From Oxynema aestuarii AP17 (GTDB lineage: Bacteria; Cyanobacteriota; Cyanobacteriia; Cyanobacteriales; Laspinemataceae): DNA of 64,000 nucleotides. Both the position numbers and the translations under genes were made by a program. This document shows positions 53,947 to 62,607 of this stretch, one piece after another (positions within the stretch are counted from its first letter, which is position 1; each line of letters opens with the position of its first letter). A model generated the notes under the pieces. It saw nothing but the letters and a program-made list of their open reading frames with translations, did not search any database and had not been told where the DNA came from. Where the stretch lies: the NCBI RefSeq assembly GCF_012295525.1, contig NZ_CP051167.1, positions 4,881,501 to 4,945,500 of the forward strand, given 5' to 3'.

Positions 53947-56643
53947 CTATCTTCCCTCGATCGCCCGAAATTGTGAATTGGCGATCGCGCTACGCACCAA
54001 AAACACCGTGGATTTGCTCTGACGGGCGATCGCCTCGGGAATATTGCCTTCAAGGGCTTGTTTTAACAACCCTTCGCGACTGGCGCCGACGACGATCGCA
54101 TCGCACTGTTTCTGCTGGGCTAAGTCGATAGTGACCTCGGGAACCGAATTACCGCGTCGGTGGGCGGAAAACACCGGATAATTGACTTTTTTTGCCAGAA
54201 TACCCCGGGCTCGACTCAAGATTTTGCGATCGAGCGATCGCAGATCGGGAGACAAGATCTGACATAAATACACTTCGGGGCGATCGGCGATCGCCACCAA
54301 CGACGGTAACAAGTGAATCGTCGCGATCGCGCTTTCGCTGCCACGAATCGGCACCAACCAGCGATTTAAGCGCAAATTAAACCGGGTAGTCACCTCTAGC
54401 GGTTCCGCTTGGCGATATTCGAGCTCTTTTTTCAGTTCTACCCCCCATTTAACCATCACCACATCACAAGGCGCCTGACGGATCGCCGTATCGACAATAT
54501 CGCCAAAAATGCGCGCCGGGGAAGAGGTGCGCCCTTTCCACCCCATCAACAATAAATCGATGTGGCGCTCTTCAATCGTTTCGAGAATCGCATCAGACAC
54601 GTCGTGAGTGACCCGGATTTGGGTATGAATCGGGATGTCCCAGCGCCGTGCCAACCGTTGGGCGTGTTGCAGCAGGCGACGACTGGCGGTAACTTCGACC
54701 CGGCTTTCGTGGGGGGCGCAATGTCGGGAAACGGGGATGGCGCGTAAACATTCAATTTCGTAGTTGAGATCGCGGGCGATCGCCGCCGCCAATTGTAGCA
54801 ACGCCGGAGCGGTCGCCGGATTCCCCAACGGTACTAACAACCGTCCGGCCCCCGTCGCCGGGCCGCGCGTCTGATAGACCACGTAAGACGGATCCGGATG
54901 GCGGGTTTCGACGTGTTTGCCCGTCAAATGGGCGCTTTCCGCGCGAATGATGTCGCTGCGGGTAATAATCCCGACCAATTTACCCCGTTCGATCACCGGG
55001 AGGCGACTGAGTTGGTAGCGATCGAGTTCGTAGAGAACCTCGCTCAAGGATTCTTCTGTCGAAACCGTCACCGGGGTCACAGTCATGATGTCGCGCAGGG
55101 GAGTCGTCGGGTCGGGATCCCTTTTTCGGATCTCCACCAAATCCCTTTGGGTAATAATGCCGACGAGTTTTTTACCTTCCACCACCGGGAACCCGCGATG
55201 ATGCGATCGCGCGAACGCCTGCATCGTCTCTTCTAAAGACATGTCGCTGCTGAGGGTTTCGACGCGATGCTGCATCACCTGGCCCGCCGTCAAGCCGCCG
55301 AGGGGACTGTCTCCCGGTTTGTCTTTTTTCAGTTCCACCCCTTTGAGTTTCAACAACCAATCGTAAAGGGATCCTTTCGCCAGGGTTTCGGAGACCGAGT
55401 AAGCGACCACGGAGCCGACCATCAACGGCAGCACGAGATTAAAATCCATCGTAATCTCGAAAATCATCACCACCGCCGTAATCGGCGCTTTACACACGGC
55501 ACAGAAAAACGCCCCCATTCCGGTGAGGGCGTAGGTGGTCGGCAACCCTACCCCTAATAAACTCGCCTGCCACAAGCCGACTAGGTAACCCAATGCCGAA
55601 CCGAGGACCAGACAGGGGGCAAATAAGCCCCCGGGTGCCCCCGATCCGGCGGCGATTAAGGTGAGCAAGAAGTGTGCGACAAAGGCGATCGCCGTCACCG
55701 AGGCATCCGCTTGTCCGGCGAGCAGAAATTCCCGCAACCCCGTATTGCTGCGGAATAGGGGGGGCAAATGGGCGACGACGGTGGAGCAGATCGCTCCGGC
55801 GAGAGCCACTCGCCACGGTAAGGGAAGGCTCAGAAAGCGGCGATTGAATTTGACCGCTTCGACAATACCGCGACTGAACAGGGTGCCGAAGGCTCCGGCG
55901 AGAATGCCGAGGAAGAGATAAAAGGGGATTTCTTGGGCGGAGAAGCTCGTTTGGGACGCACTCAGGGGCAAGCCGAGGTCTAAACCGCGACCGCCGAGAA
56001 TTCGCGAGACTGCGGCGCCGATGAAGGAGGCAATGAGAGCCGGACCGAGGCTGAAGCCGGAAATGTCTTGTAGGAGTTCTTCGACGGCGAACAGCACTCC
56101 GGCGATCGGGGTGTTAAATCCGGCAGCCAATCCGGCGGCGGCGCCTGCCGCGATCAGTTGTTTGCGGTAGTCTGGGGAAGTGGGAAGCCAGCGACTGAGT
56201 TGAGCGGCGAGGGCGGCGCCGATTTGAACCGTAGGCCCTTGGCGACCGAGGGTGAGTCCGGAACCGACGGTGAGGATCGTGCCGAATAATTTGACGATCG
56301 CCACCCGCCAATCCAGGGGAAAGTTGAGTCCGGCAAATGCGGCTTTCACCTGGGGAATGCCACTTCCCGTGGTTTCCGGCGCCCACCGTTCCACCAGCCA
56401 CCCGGCGAGAAACCCGCCGACTATTCCGAGAATCGGTAAGTAGATCGAGATCGCAAAGGTCCGCGACAAACCGACCCGCCAGGTGCCGAGGGAGCCGACC
56501 CCTTGCATGAGCAATACTGCCGCAATTCCAGAGATCAACCCGATCGCGCAAGCTTCGAGAATCGCTAGGCGTTTGGGTTTGAGAATCGAGGCGATCGCCC
56601 GATTCCAGTCTTTTACGAGAGAATAATACCCCCAACGCCACAT
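53947..56643 (-). CDS. ClC chloride channel with CBS and USP domains
   Basis: 898 residues. The membrane ClC core (about 30-440) has the anion-binding GSGIP (93-97), the second filter motif GGLFAP near 343 and the FAVEELLQ region with the internal Glu pair. The second motif reads GRQGP (133-137) in place of GREGP, so Gln135 replaces the gating Glu. Two CBS domains (about 460-580, LVGIITQRDLVEI, LVGIITRSDIIRA) follow, then two universal-stress domains (about 605-735 and 765-890, LLMGWKGRTSS, AIVVGASREGLLKQA). CBS domains may bind adenine nucleotides, and USP domains ATP. The transport mode (channel or exchanger) is not certain given Gln135. Confidence 0.9.
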   Translation of the reverse strand: MWRWGYYSLVKDWNRAIASILKPKRLAILEACAIGLISGIAAVLLMQGVGSLGTWRVGLSRTFAISIYLPILGIVGGFLAGWLVERWAPETTGSGIPQVKAAFAGLNFPLDWRVAIVKLFGTILTVGSGLTLGRQGPTVQIGAALAAQLSRWLPTSPDYRKQLIAAGAAAGLAAGFNTPIAGVLFAVEELLQDISGFSLGPALIASFIGAAVSRILGGRGLDLGLPLSASQTSFSAQEIPFYLFLGILAGAFGTLFSRGIVEAVKFNRRFLSLPLPWRVALAGAICSTVVAHLPPLFRSNTGLREFLLAGQADASVTAIAFVAHFLLTLIAAGSGAPGGLFAPCLVLGSALGYLVGLWQASLLGVGLPTTYALTGMGAFFCAVCKAPITAVVMIFEITMDFNLVLPLMVGSVVAYSVSETLAKGSLYDWLLKLKGVELKKDKPGDSPLGGLTAGQVMQHRVETLSSDMSLEETMQAFARSHHRGFPVVEGKKLVGIITQRDLVEIRKRDPDPTTPLRDIMTVTPVTVSTEESLSEVLYELDRYQLSRLPVIERGKLVGIITRSDIIRAESAHLTGKHVETRHPDPSYVVYQTRGPATGAGRLLVPLGNPATAPALLQLAAAIARDLNYEIECLRAIPVSRHCAPHESRVEVTASRRLLQHAQRLARRWDIPIHTQIRVTHDVSDAILETIEERHIDLLLMGWKGRTSSPARIFGDIVDTAIRQAPCDVVMVKWGVELKKELEYRQAEPLEVTTRFNLRLNRWLVPIRGSESAIATIHLLPSLVAIADRPEVYLCQILSPDLRSLDRKILSRARGILAKKVNYPVFSAHRRGNSVPEVTIDLAQQKQCDAIVVGASREGLLKQALEGNIPEAIARQSKSTVFLVRSAIANSQFRAIEGR

Positions 56644-56646
56644 ATT

Positions 56647-56672
56647 GATTTTGGATTTTAGATTTTAGATTT
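56647..56672. repeat. Tandem heptamer repeat ATTTTAG
   Basis: Four units of GATTTTA / ATTTTAG just upstream of the ClC start. Part of the dispersed heptamer family. Confidence 0.75.
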
Positions 56673-56795
56673 TAGACTAAGGGATTTTGGCCGCGTGACA
56701 GAATTCTCTCTTTCAATATTTATTGCTTGTGCGCTCTTTGGTTTAGATCGAACTTCTGCGCTCGTCTTTAGCTGCTTCTCTCACTTTTGGGTACC

Positions 56796-58109
56796 TCACC
56801 CCTGCTTCCCGGTCACCGATAAGCCCTCCACGATTAACGACGGCGTATAACAAGAACCATTCCACTCCGCATCGGAACAGATCGTCACCAGTTGCTTGAG
56901 GGCGGCGTATACATTGCCCGCCACCATCGTATCTTTAATGCGACCGACGACTTGACCGTTCTCGACCCGATAGCCAAGATCGACATTAATGGAGAAATCT
57001 CCGGAAATTCCGGCGCCCGAACCTAGAATTTGATCGACGATCGCCCCTCGGGAGATACTGGCGATCGACTCCTCGAACGAAGTCCGACCGGGTTGGATGA
57101 GGAAATTAAACAATCCCGGCGTCGGATAACTCCCCAAACTGGGGCGAAACCCGTTCCCCGTGGTTCCCGTTCCCAAGCGATTTCCGGTGACGCGATCGCT
57201 GTAGAAATTCTGTAAAATTCCCTCTCGAACAAACGTAATCGGTCGGGTCGGCGTCCCTTCATCGTCGAACGGACAGCTAAACGGTCCCGCCGTCGGATCT
57301 TGACAAATCGTCAGGGAGGGAGAGGTCACCACCTGTCCGAGGCGATCGCTCCACGGCGAAGCCCGTTCTAAAACCCGTTTGCCATTGAGCGCCGCCTGTA
57401 ACGCCCCCCACAGCATGTCCGCCGCCTTCGCCGTAAACAAAATCGGTACTCGTCCGATCGGCGGCGCCACGTTGTCCCGACTCCATTCCAACCGTTGCAA
57501 AATTTGGTTGACCACCGAAACCGGATCCAATTTTCCCCGTTGGGTTTGTCCGTCGGAGACGCTGAGAAAATCGTCACCGCGTACCCATTCCGCCGACAGA
57601 TAACAGCTTAACGTCGTATCCGTATAGGCGCATTCCAAACCGTTGGAATTCATCAAGCGGGTGGTTTCCACCTCGCAATCCCATTCCGCCGTACAGAGAA
57701 TTTCCGGATACGCCTCGCGAATCAAGGCGATCGCCATCCGGCCCCATTCCACCAACTGTTCCACGGCAACCGCTTCGCCGATATCCGGATAGAGACAGGC
57801 TTGAGGATGAGCTAACTCGATCGTTTCCGGTTCGTTCAACTCCCCCAACGCCAAGGCTTTATCGACCAAACTTTGCGGGTCTACTGGGCCGTAAGCCACC
57901 GCCAATCCCGGTCTGCCATTTCTCCATACTCGCAGGGCCGTCCCTTCCGATTGGGTACTTTCGAGTTGTTTGAGTCGATTCGCTTCAAAAAAGACGGGTC
58001 GAGAATGCGATCGCGACTGGAGGACTTCGGCAGCTTCGGCACCGGATCGACGAGCCAAATCCAATAACTGTTGTGCCAGTTGTTCGAGTTGTAAATTTTC
58101 AGATCCCAT
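56796..58109 (-). CDS. TldD/PmbA family protein (TldE type)
   Basis: 437 residues. The N-terminal domain (AEVLQSRSHSRPVFFEANRL, LESTQSEGTALRVWRNGRPG) and the C-terminal one (RGAIVDQILGSGAGISGDFS, GNVYAALKQLVTICSDAEW, SLIVEGLSVTGK) match PmbA/TldE. The HExxxH zinc motif of TldD is absent, as expected for TldE, which pairs with TldD in a protease complex that processes peptides such as microcin precursors and CcdA. A tldD gene is not in the window. Confidence 0.88.
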   Translation of the reverse strand: MGSENLQLEQLAQQLLDLARRSGAEAAEVLQSRSHSRPVFFEANRLKQLESTQSEGTALRVWRNGRPGLAVAYGPVDPQSLVDKALALGELNEPETIELAHPQACLYPDIGEAVAVEQLVEWGRMAIALIREAYPEILCTAEWDCEVETTRLMNSNGLECAYTDTTLSCYLSAEWVRGDDFLSVSDGQTQRGKLDPVSVVNQILQRLEWSRDNVAPPIGRVPILFTAKAADMLWGALQAALNGKRVLERASPWSDRLGQVVTSPSLTICQDPTAGPFSCPFDDEGTPTRPITFVREGILQNFYSDRVTGNRLGTGTTGNGFRPSLGSYPTPGLFNFLIQPGRTSFEESIASISRGAIVDQILGSGAGISGDFSINVDLGYRVENGQVVGRIKDTMVAGNVYAALKQLVTICSDAEWNGSCYTPSLIVEGLSVTGKQG

Positions 58110-58229
58110 GATCTTGTTAGGTGTCCGTATTGCACGCAGAAGCCCTCAGCAGTCCGCTCGATCGCTGGCAACTTCGATGTCTTCTGTACGCCTGAGTTGA
58201 GAATATCCGTAGGGTATATATAAATTACT

Positions 58230-59114
58230 TTACGCTAATTCGACTTCGCGTAATAGCCAAAATCCCGCAAACGATTCCGAGTTCGGATCGGACTGAACGG
58301 CTAAAAAGTGAACCCCACTGGCTTTCGTTTTCGCCGCTTCAAACCCTTCCGCTTCCTTCTGGGTTTTGCGATCGTTAATATTGGCTAAAATCCAGCTTTC
58401 ATTCGGTCCGGTTTCCAAGATCAAACGCGGTTGTTCCTTCCCGTCAAAGCGCAGAAACGCCAACTCGATCCCGGAAATCCACGCCGCCATCGGTAGGGCT
58501 CGGGAAGAAAAGATAATTAAACCGGGAATTGAGCTGTTGGGGGAGAGATCCGGCACCAAACTTTTGTCCCCGAGGATCGGAAACGCTTCGCCAAAGCCGA
58601 TCTCCCACTCGTTAAAGTCGGCAAATGCCTCCGCTTCCAAGGAGACAAACGCCCATTTTTGACCGATGAGCGCGTCGGGAAGCCGTTGCGGCGGTAGGGA
58701 CTCCATTTTGACCGAGGTGCTTTTAGCCGCCGCTTCGTCGTAACCCGGTTCGTGGGGGTAGACCTGCTGCGATCGCTCCTCCAACCAAGACAGTAAGGTT
58801 AGAGTCCGGCGACTCGGTTTTGACGCCATGCCCAAATCCTTGCACGCTTTCGTAATCATGTTATTCATCTGTCGCCGGAAAAAGCGGATTTGGGTCGGCG
58901 GTTCTCCCGCTTCGGCGATCGCCTCCTCAATGGCTTGACCGAGGGCGATCGAATTGACTTCCGTACTCGGATAATATTTGCTGTAGCGAAATCCCGTCGT
59001 TTCAGGAGAGCAAGGCTGACACAGACTCTCGCAGATGAGCACTTCCCATAGTTTCTTTCCGTTTTCGTCAAGAATCGGTTTTGAATAAAAATCCAGTTCC
59101 CACGTTTTGCCCAT
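58230..59114 (-). CDS. Tab2/Atab2 family RNA-binding protein
   Basis: 294 residues. WELDFYSKPILDENGKKLWE, the RFFRRQMNNMITKAC element and KPSRRTLTLLSWLEER with VYPHEPGYD are conserved in the Tab2/Atab2 (DUF1092) family. In algae and plants Tab2/Atab2 binds the psaB and psbA-type mRNA leaders and promotes translation of photosystem reaction-centre proteins; the cyanobacterial role is less clear. Cytosolic, single gene. Confidence 0.9.
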   Translation of the reverse strand: MGKTWELDFYSKPILDENGKKLWEVLICESLCQPCSPETTGFRYSKYYPSTEVNSIALGQAIEEAIAEAGEPPTQIRFFRRQMNNMITKACKDLGMASKPSRRTLTLLSWLEERSQQVYPHEPGYDEAAAKSTSVKMESLPPQRLPDALIGQKWAFVSLEAEAFADFNEWEIGFGEAFPILGDKSLVPDLSPNSSIPGLIIFSSRALPMAAWISGIELAFLRFDGKEQPRLILETGPNESWILANINDRKTQKEAEGFEAAKTKASGVHFLAVQSDPNSESFAGFWLLREVELA

Positions 59115-59425
59115 CAGTTTTGCGTAATTGCCCCAGAATACCGTTTATCTGCCATCCTATCATCAATGGGAGCCTCTCCCGATCGCCCGCAATCAACAGA
59201 ATCGATCGCCGTACTCACCGTTGAGAAGGGAACGTCGAGACCCCCTTTTCACCCCACGCCGATCCGCCCGTGCAAATCGCTCCACTCCTGGTGTTTTTAC
59301 CCGAGTTCCCGCTTCCAACTGCGGCGCGATCGCACGACGGTTCCGCGATCGATCGCTCCTCCCTCGGGTTCGCAGGAAGGAGCGTTTTAACGCGATCGCG
59401 CCGAGCCATCTTTTCCGAGAACGGC
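59115..59425. other. 311-bp spacer between tab2 and hisB
   Basis: No gene; rightward frames (59128-59442, 59270-59569) overlap hisB's 3' end and have no ribosome site. It contains several HIP1-type octamers and presumably the tab2 promoter. Confidence 0.5.
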
Positions 59426-60082
59426 TTACAAAACGCCTTTAGAACTCGGAATTTCGCTCGCCCGTCGCGGGTCGATTTCTACCGCCATGCGGATCGCTTT
59501 CGCAAAGGCTTTAAAGGTCGCTTCGATGATGTGATGGGAGTTGATCCCGTCGAGTTGGCGCACGTGTAACGTCATTTGGGTGTGATTGACGATCGCCACG
59601 AAAAACTCGCGCACCAATTGGGTATCGTAAGTTCCGACGCGCTCCGTAGGAATCTCTAAACCGTAACTCAAATGAGGTCGCCCGGAAAAATCGAGGGAGA
59701 CTTGAATCAAGGCTTCGTCCAGGGGAGCGATAAAATGACCGAAGCGAACGATGCCCTTGCGATCGCCCAACGCCTTCGCCAGCGCCTGACCGAGGGTAAT
59801 TCCCACATCTTCATTAGTGTGGTGGTCGTCAATTTCCAAATCCCCAGTCGCCTTAACGTCGAGATCGATCAGACCGTGGGAGGAAATCTGGTGCAGCATG
59901 TGATCGAGAAACGGAATTCCCGTTTGAGCCGTACACCGACCGGACCCGTCGAGGTCTACACTCACCTCAACATCAGTCTCCCCCGTCGTTCGGCGCACGG
60001 AAGCCCGCCGCACTAAAGCTTGCTGCACCCCATTGACTACCGCGTTCTCGGTCGCACTGCGGCTACGATCGCTCGTTTGCAT
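59426..60082 (-). CDS. hisB: Imidazoleglycerol-phosphate dehydratase
   Basis: 218 residues. It dehydrates imidazoleglycerol phosphate in histidine biosynthesis. The metal-binding His motifs are [35 protein letters not shown] and [17 protein letters not shown]. It is the single-function enzyme, unlike the fused HisB of E. coli. The N-terminal ~25 residues before [14 protein letters not shown] may be partly untranslated. Single gene. Confidence 0.94.
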   Translation of the reverse strand: MQTSDRSRSATENAVVNGVQQALVRRASVRRTTGETDVEVSVDLDGSGRCTAQTGIPFLDHMLHQISSHGLIDLDVKATGDLEIDDHHTNEDVGITLGQALAKALGDRKGIVRFGHFIAPLDEALIQVSLDFSGRPHLSYGLEIPTERVGTYDTQLVREFFVAIVNHTQMTLHVRQLDGINSHHIIEATFKAFAKAIRMAVEIDPRRASEIPSSKGVL

Positions 60083-60306
60083 AGTCTCTAATTCTTAAGC
60101 TCGCTCAACACCCTTTATTATCGCCGTTTTTGACTCGGGGTTTGAGAGTTGAGAGTTGAGAGTTTAGAGTACCGCAGGTAGGGCATCGGAAATCAGTTCG
60201 GAGTCAAAACTTTCCCGACTCCCGACTCCCAACTCCCTCATTCTCCTCCCAGGCGGGCATTTTGCCCGCACTGTAGGCTTGTGACGTCTGACTTTTCGAT
60301 GCTTCC
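60083..60306. repeat. Spacer with hairpin and repeats
   Basis: Contains GAGAGTT-type tandem repeats (60147-60170), the complementary ACTCCC repeats (60219-60240) and GCGGGCA-TTT-TGCCCGC at 60253-60269, a perfect 7-bp hairpin of the dispersed family. Confidence 0.6.
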
Positions 60307-61083
60307 CTACATCCCCATAATGCAATAGCCCGAATCTACATACAGCACTTGTCCCGTAATCCCACTGGACAGGTCGCTACACAAGAAAGCCGCCGCACCC
60401 CCGACCTCTTCTTGAGTGACACTGCGTTTTAAAGGCGCCACCTCTTCGACGTGGTGGATCATGTCGCGAATTCCTCCCACGGCGGAAGAGGCTAAAGTGC
60501 GGATCGGTCCGGCAGAAATGGCGTTGACGCGGACATTTTGGGAACCGAGTTCGGCGGCGAGATAGCGCACGTTCATTTCTAAAGCCGCTTTGGCAATCCC
60601 CATGACGTTGTAGTTGGGAACGACGCGTACTCCGCCCAAGTAACTGAGGGTGACGATGCTGCCGCCTTCGGTCATTAAGGGTTTGGCAGCTTTGGACATG
60701 GCGACTAAAGAATAGGAACTGATATCTAAAGCCCGGGCGAAACCTTCCCGGGAGGTGTTGCTAAAATCCCCGGTCAGTTCGTCTTTTCCCGCAAAGGCGA
60801 GACAGTGGATGAGGATGTCGAGTTTGCCCCATTTTTCTTGAACAGTTGCAAAGGTCGATTCGATCTGGCTGTCGTCTTGGACGTTACAGGGGACGAACAA
60901 GCTGGGATTGAGGGGTTCGACGAGTTCGCCGACTTTACGCTCTATTTTGCCTTTGTCGTCGGGGAGATAGGTGACGCCGAGATTGGCTCCTGCTTCGTGT
61001 AGTTTTTGGGCAATGCCCCAAGCGATGGAGCGATTGTTGGCGATACCAGTGACGAGGGCATTTTTTCCGGTTAAATCAAGCAT
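60307..61083 (-). CDS. fabI: Enoyl-[acyl-carrier-protein] reductase (NADH)
   Basis: 258 residues from the ATG at 61083; a TTG at 61104 is open but unneeded. NALVTGIANNRSIAWGIA is the FabI NAD-binding motif, and the catalytic Tyr/Lys are in SYLGGVRVVPNYNVMGIAKAALE (Tyr-x6-Lys spacing). It reduces enoyl-ACP in each cycle of fatty-acid elongation. Single gene. Confidence 0.95.
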   Translation of the reverse strand: MLDLTGKNALVTGIANNRSIAWGIAQKLHEAGANLGVTYLPDDKGKIERKVGELVEPLNPSLFVPCNVQDDSQIESTFATVQEKWGKLDILIHCLAFAGKDELTGDFSNTSREGFARALDISSYSLVAMSKAAKPLMTEGGSIVTLSYLGGVRVVPNYNVMGIAKAALEMNVRYLAAELGSQNVRVNAISAGPIRTLASSAVGGIRDMIHHVEEVAPLKRSVTQEEVGGAAAFLCSDLSSGITGQVLYVDSGYCIMGM

Positions 61084-61645
61084 GGATGTTTCTTTTAGGA
61101 ACAATTACCGAGCAGCTCAATCTACAACCGAGAAGGACGATTGCACAAACCGAGGTCAACGGGTTGGGCAGATGCGATCCCCTGGGCCGAGTGAGAGTGA
61201 TGGTGGGGTGTCGGTCGCCGAGACGGACGAAAGACGCCAACGGCGATCGCCTCTGGAGTGTTGCAGGTCTTCCCCCATTTGATTGAATCACAGTGGGTGC
61301 GCTTCATTAAATTGGTCGGATCTGCCTCGCCCGCCGCCACGATCGCCCGTCACCCCTTTCCCTCGGAAATCAACGGCGATCTCGAAGGCTGCAAGCTTTA
61401 CCCGTAAAGCGATCGGATTGTAGTCCGGGGGGGATCCCATTTAGGCAAAAGTTCCATAGGCGATCGCTTCTGATGGGGTTATTGTGTATCCAGGAGTACA
61501 AAAATCCGATAGAACCTCAGTTTAAGTTTTTTAAAGTGTAAAAGTCACAAAATGCTGATAAGCAAATTCAAGAAATTCAAGTTTGATTAAACAGGTGCAT
61601 CGAAGCGCGATCGCCCGAAATTTTTTATAAAGACGAGATAGAGCA
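61084..61645. other. 560-bp spacer between fabI and ntcA
   Basis: The two genes are divergent. Apart from the NtcA site near 61490, no feature was recognised. Short frames at 60971-61286 have no ribosome site. Confidence 0.55.
61486..61528 (+). promoter_or_regulatory. NtcA-activated promoter of ntcA
   Basis: GTA-TCCAGGAG-TAC (61486-61499) is a full GTA-N8-TAC site. A -10-type TAAGTT (TAN3T) begins at 61523, 23 bases downstream. That spacing matches class-II NtcA-activated promoters in cyanobacteria. It lies 147 bases before the ntcA start codon, so the leader is about 110 bases. Positive autoregulation under nitrogen limitation is inferred from family knowledge. Confidence 0.82.
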
Positions 61646-62323
61646 ATGGATATGGTAATGACCCAGGACAAGCCTTTAGCTGCCGTCTTCCGACAAATGG
61701 GAACGGGGACCTTCCCGCCCATCGTCGAAACCTTCGAGCGCGGCAAGACGATCTTTTTCCCCGGGGATCCGGCGGAACGAGTTTACTTCTTACTCAAAGG
61801 TGCCGTCAAGCTCTCGCGGGTGTACGAAGCCGGAGAAGAAATCACCGTCGCCCTCTTGCGAGAAAACAGCGTCTTTGGCGTGCTGTCGTTAATCACGGGC
61901 CATCGTTCCGATCGCTTTTACCACGCCGTCGCCTTTACTCCGGTCGAACTGCTCTCGGTTCCCATCGAACAAGTCGAAAAAGCGCTCAAAGAAGACCCGG
62001 ACTTATCGATGGTGATGCTGCGCGGTCTGTCTTCACGGATTTTGCAAACGGAAATGATGATCGAAACCTTGGCTCACCGGGATATGGGATCTCGCCTGGT
62101 GAGTTTTTTATTAATCTTATGCCGGGATTTCGGCATTCCCAGCCCGGACGGGATCACCATCGATCTGAAATTGTCCCACCAGGCGATCGCCGAAGCCATC
62201 GGTTCGACCCGGGTCACCGTCACCCGCTTACTCGGCGATCTCAGACAGGAAAAAATGATTTCGATTCACAAGAAAAAAATTACCGTTCACAATCCCGTGG
62301 CCTTGAGCCAACAATTTACATAA
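61646..62323 (+). CDS. ntcA: Global nitrogen regulator NtcA
   Basis: 225 residues, CRP/FNR family. The cyclic-nucleotide-binding-like domain (2-oxoglutarate site) spans about 25-140 with [20 protein letters not shown], and the helix-turn-helix is [20 protein letters not shown] near 180-199. Most of the protein is the invariant NtcA sequence ([32 protein letters not shown]). It activates nitrogen-assimilation genes when 2-oxoglutarate is high, with PipX. The start ATG at 61646 is followed by ATG at 61658, an alternative. A terminator follows. Confidence 0.97.
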   Translation: MDMVMTQDKPLAAVFRQMGTGTFPPIVETFERGKTIFFPGDPAERVYFLLKGAVKLSRVYEAGEEITVALLRENSVFGVLSLITGHRSDRFYHAVAFTPVELLSVPIEQVEKALKEDPDLSMVMLRGLSSRILQTEMMIETLAHRDMGSRLVSFLLILCRDFGIPSPDGITIDLKLSHQAIAEAIGSTRVTVTRLLGDLRQEKMISIHKKKITVHNPVALSQQFT

Positions 62324-62329
62324 GTCTGC

Positions 62330-62354
62330 GGCGATCGCGATCGCCTCTTTTTTT
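62330..62354 (+). terminator. Terminator of ntcA
   Basis: GGCGATCGCGATCGCC palindrome followed by TCTTTTTTTG, seven bases after the stop codon. Confidence 0.75.
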
Positions 62355-62607
62355 GCAGATAACGGGTAGACTGTTAATCGGTCGTCATTGAGGGCGACCG
62401 ATTTCACGATCTTGATGTCTCGAAGCGCGATCGCCCGATTGAGTTTAGCCGATTTACCCGATGGGTGGCGGTGGCACCTGGTGTCACCGTCGGTTTTGGC
62501 GATCGCGTCGGTCGCCGCGATCCGGTTCGCCGATGTCAAGTGTGCCCTGGAACCCCCCGCCGTAACGCATTGAGATTAGGCGAGATCTCGACTGAGTGTA
62601 GCCAACG

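Noticed and set aside
62391-62573. 61-codon frame between ntcA and DUF3084
   Set aside because: No ribosome site. Hydrophobic content is chance from GC-rich DNA.
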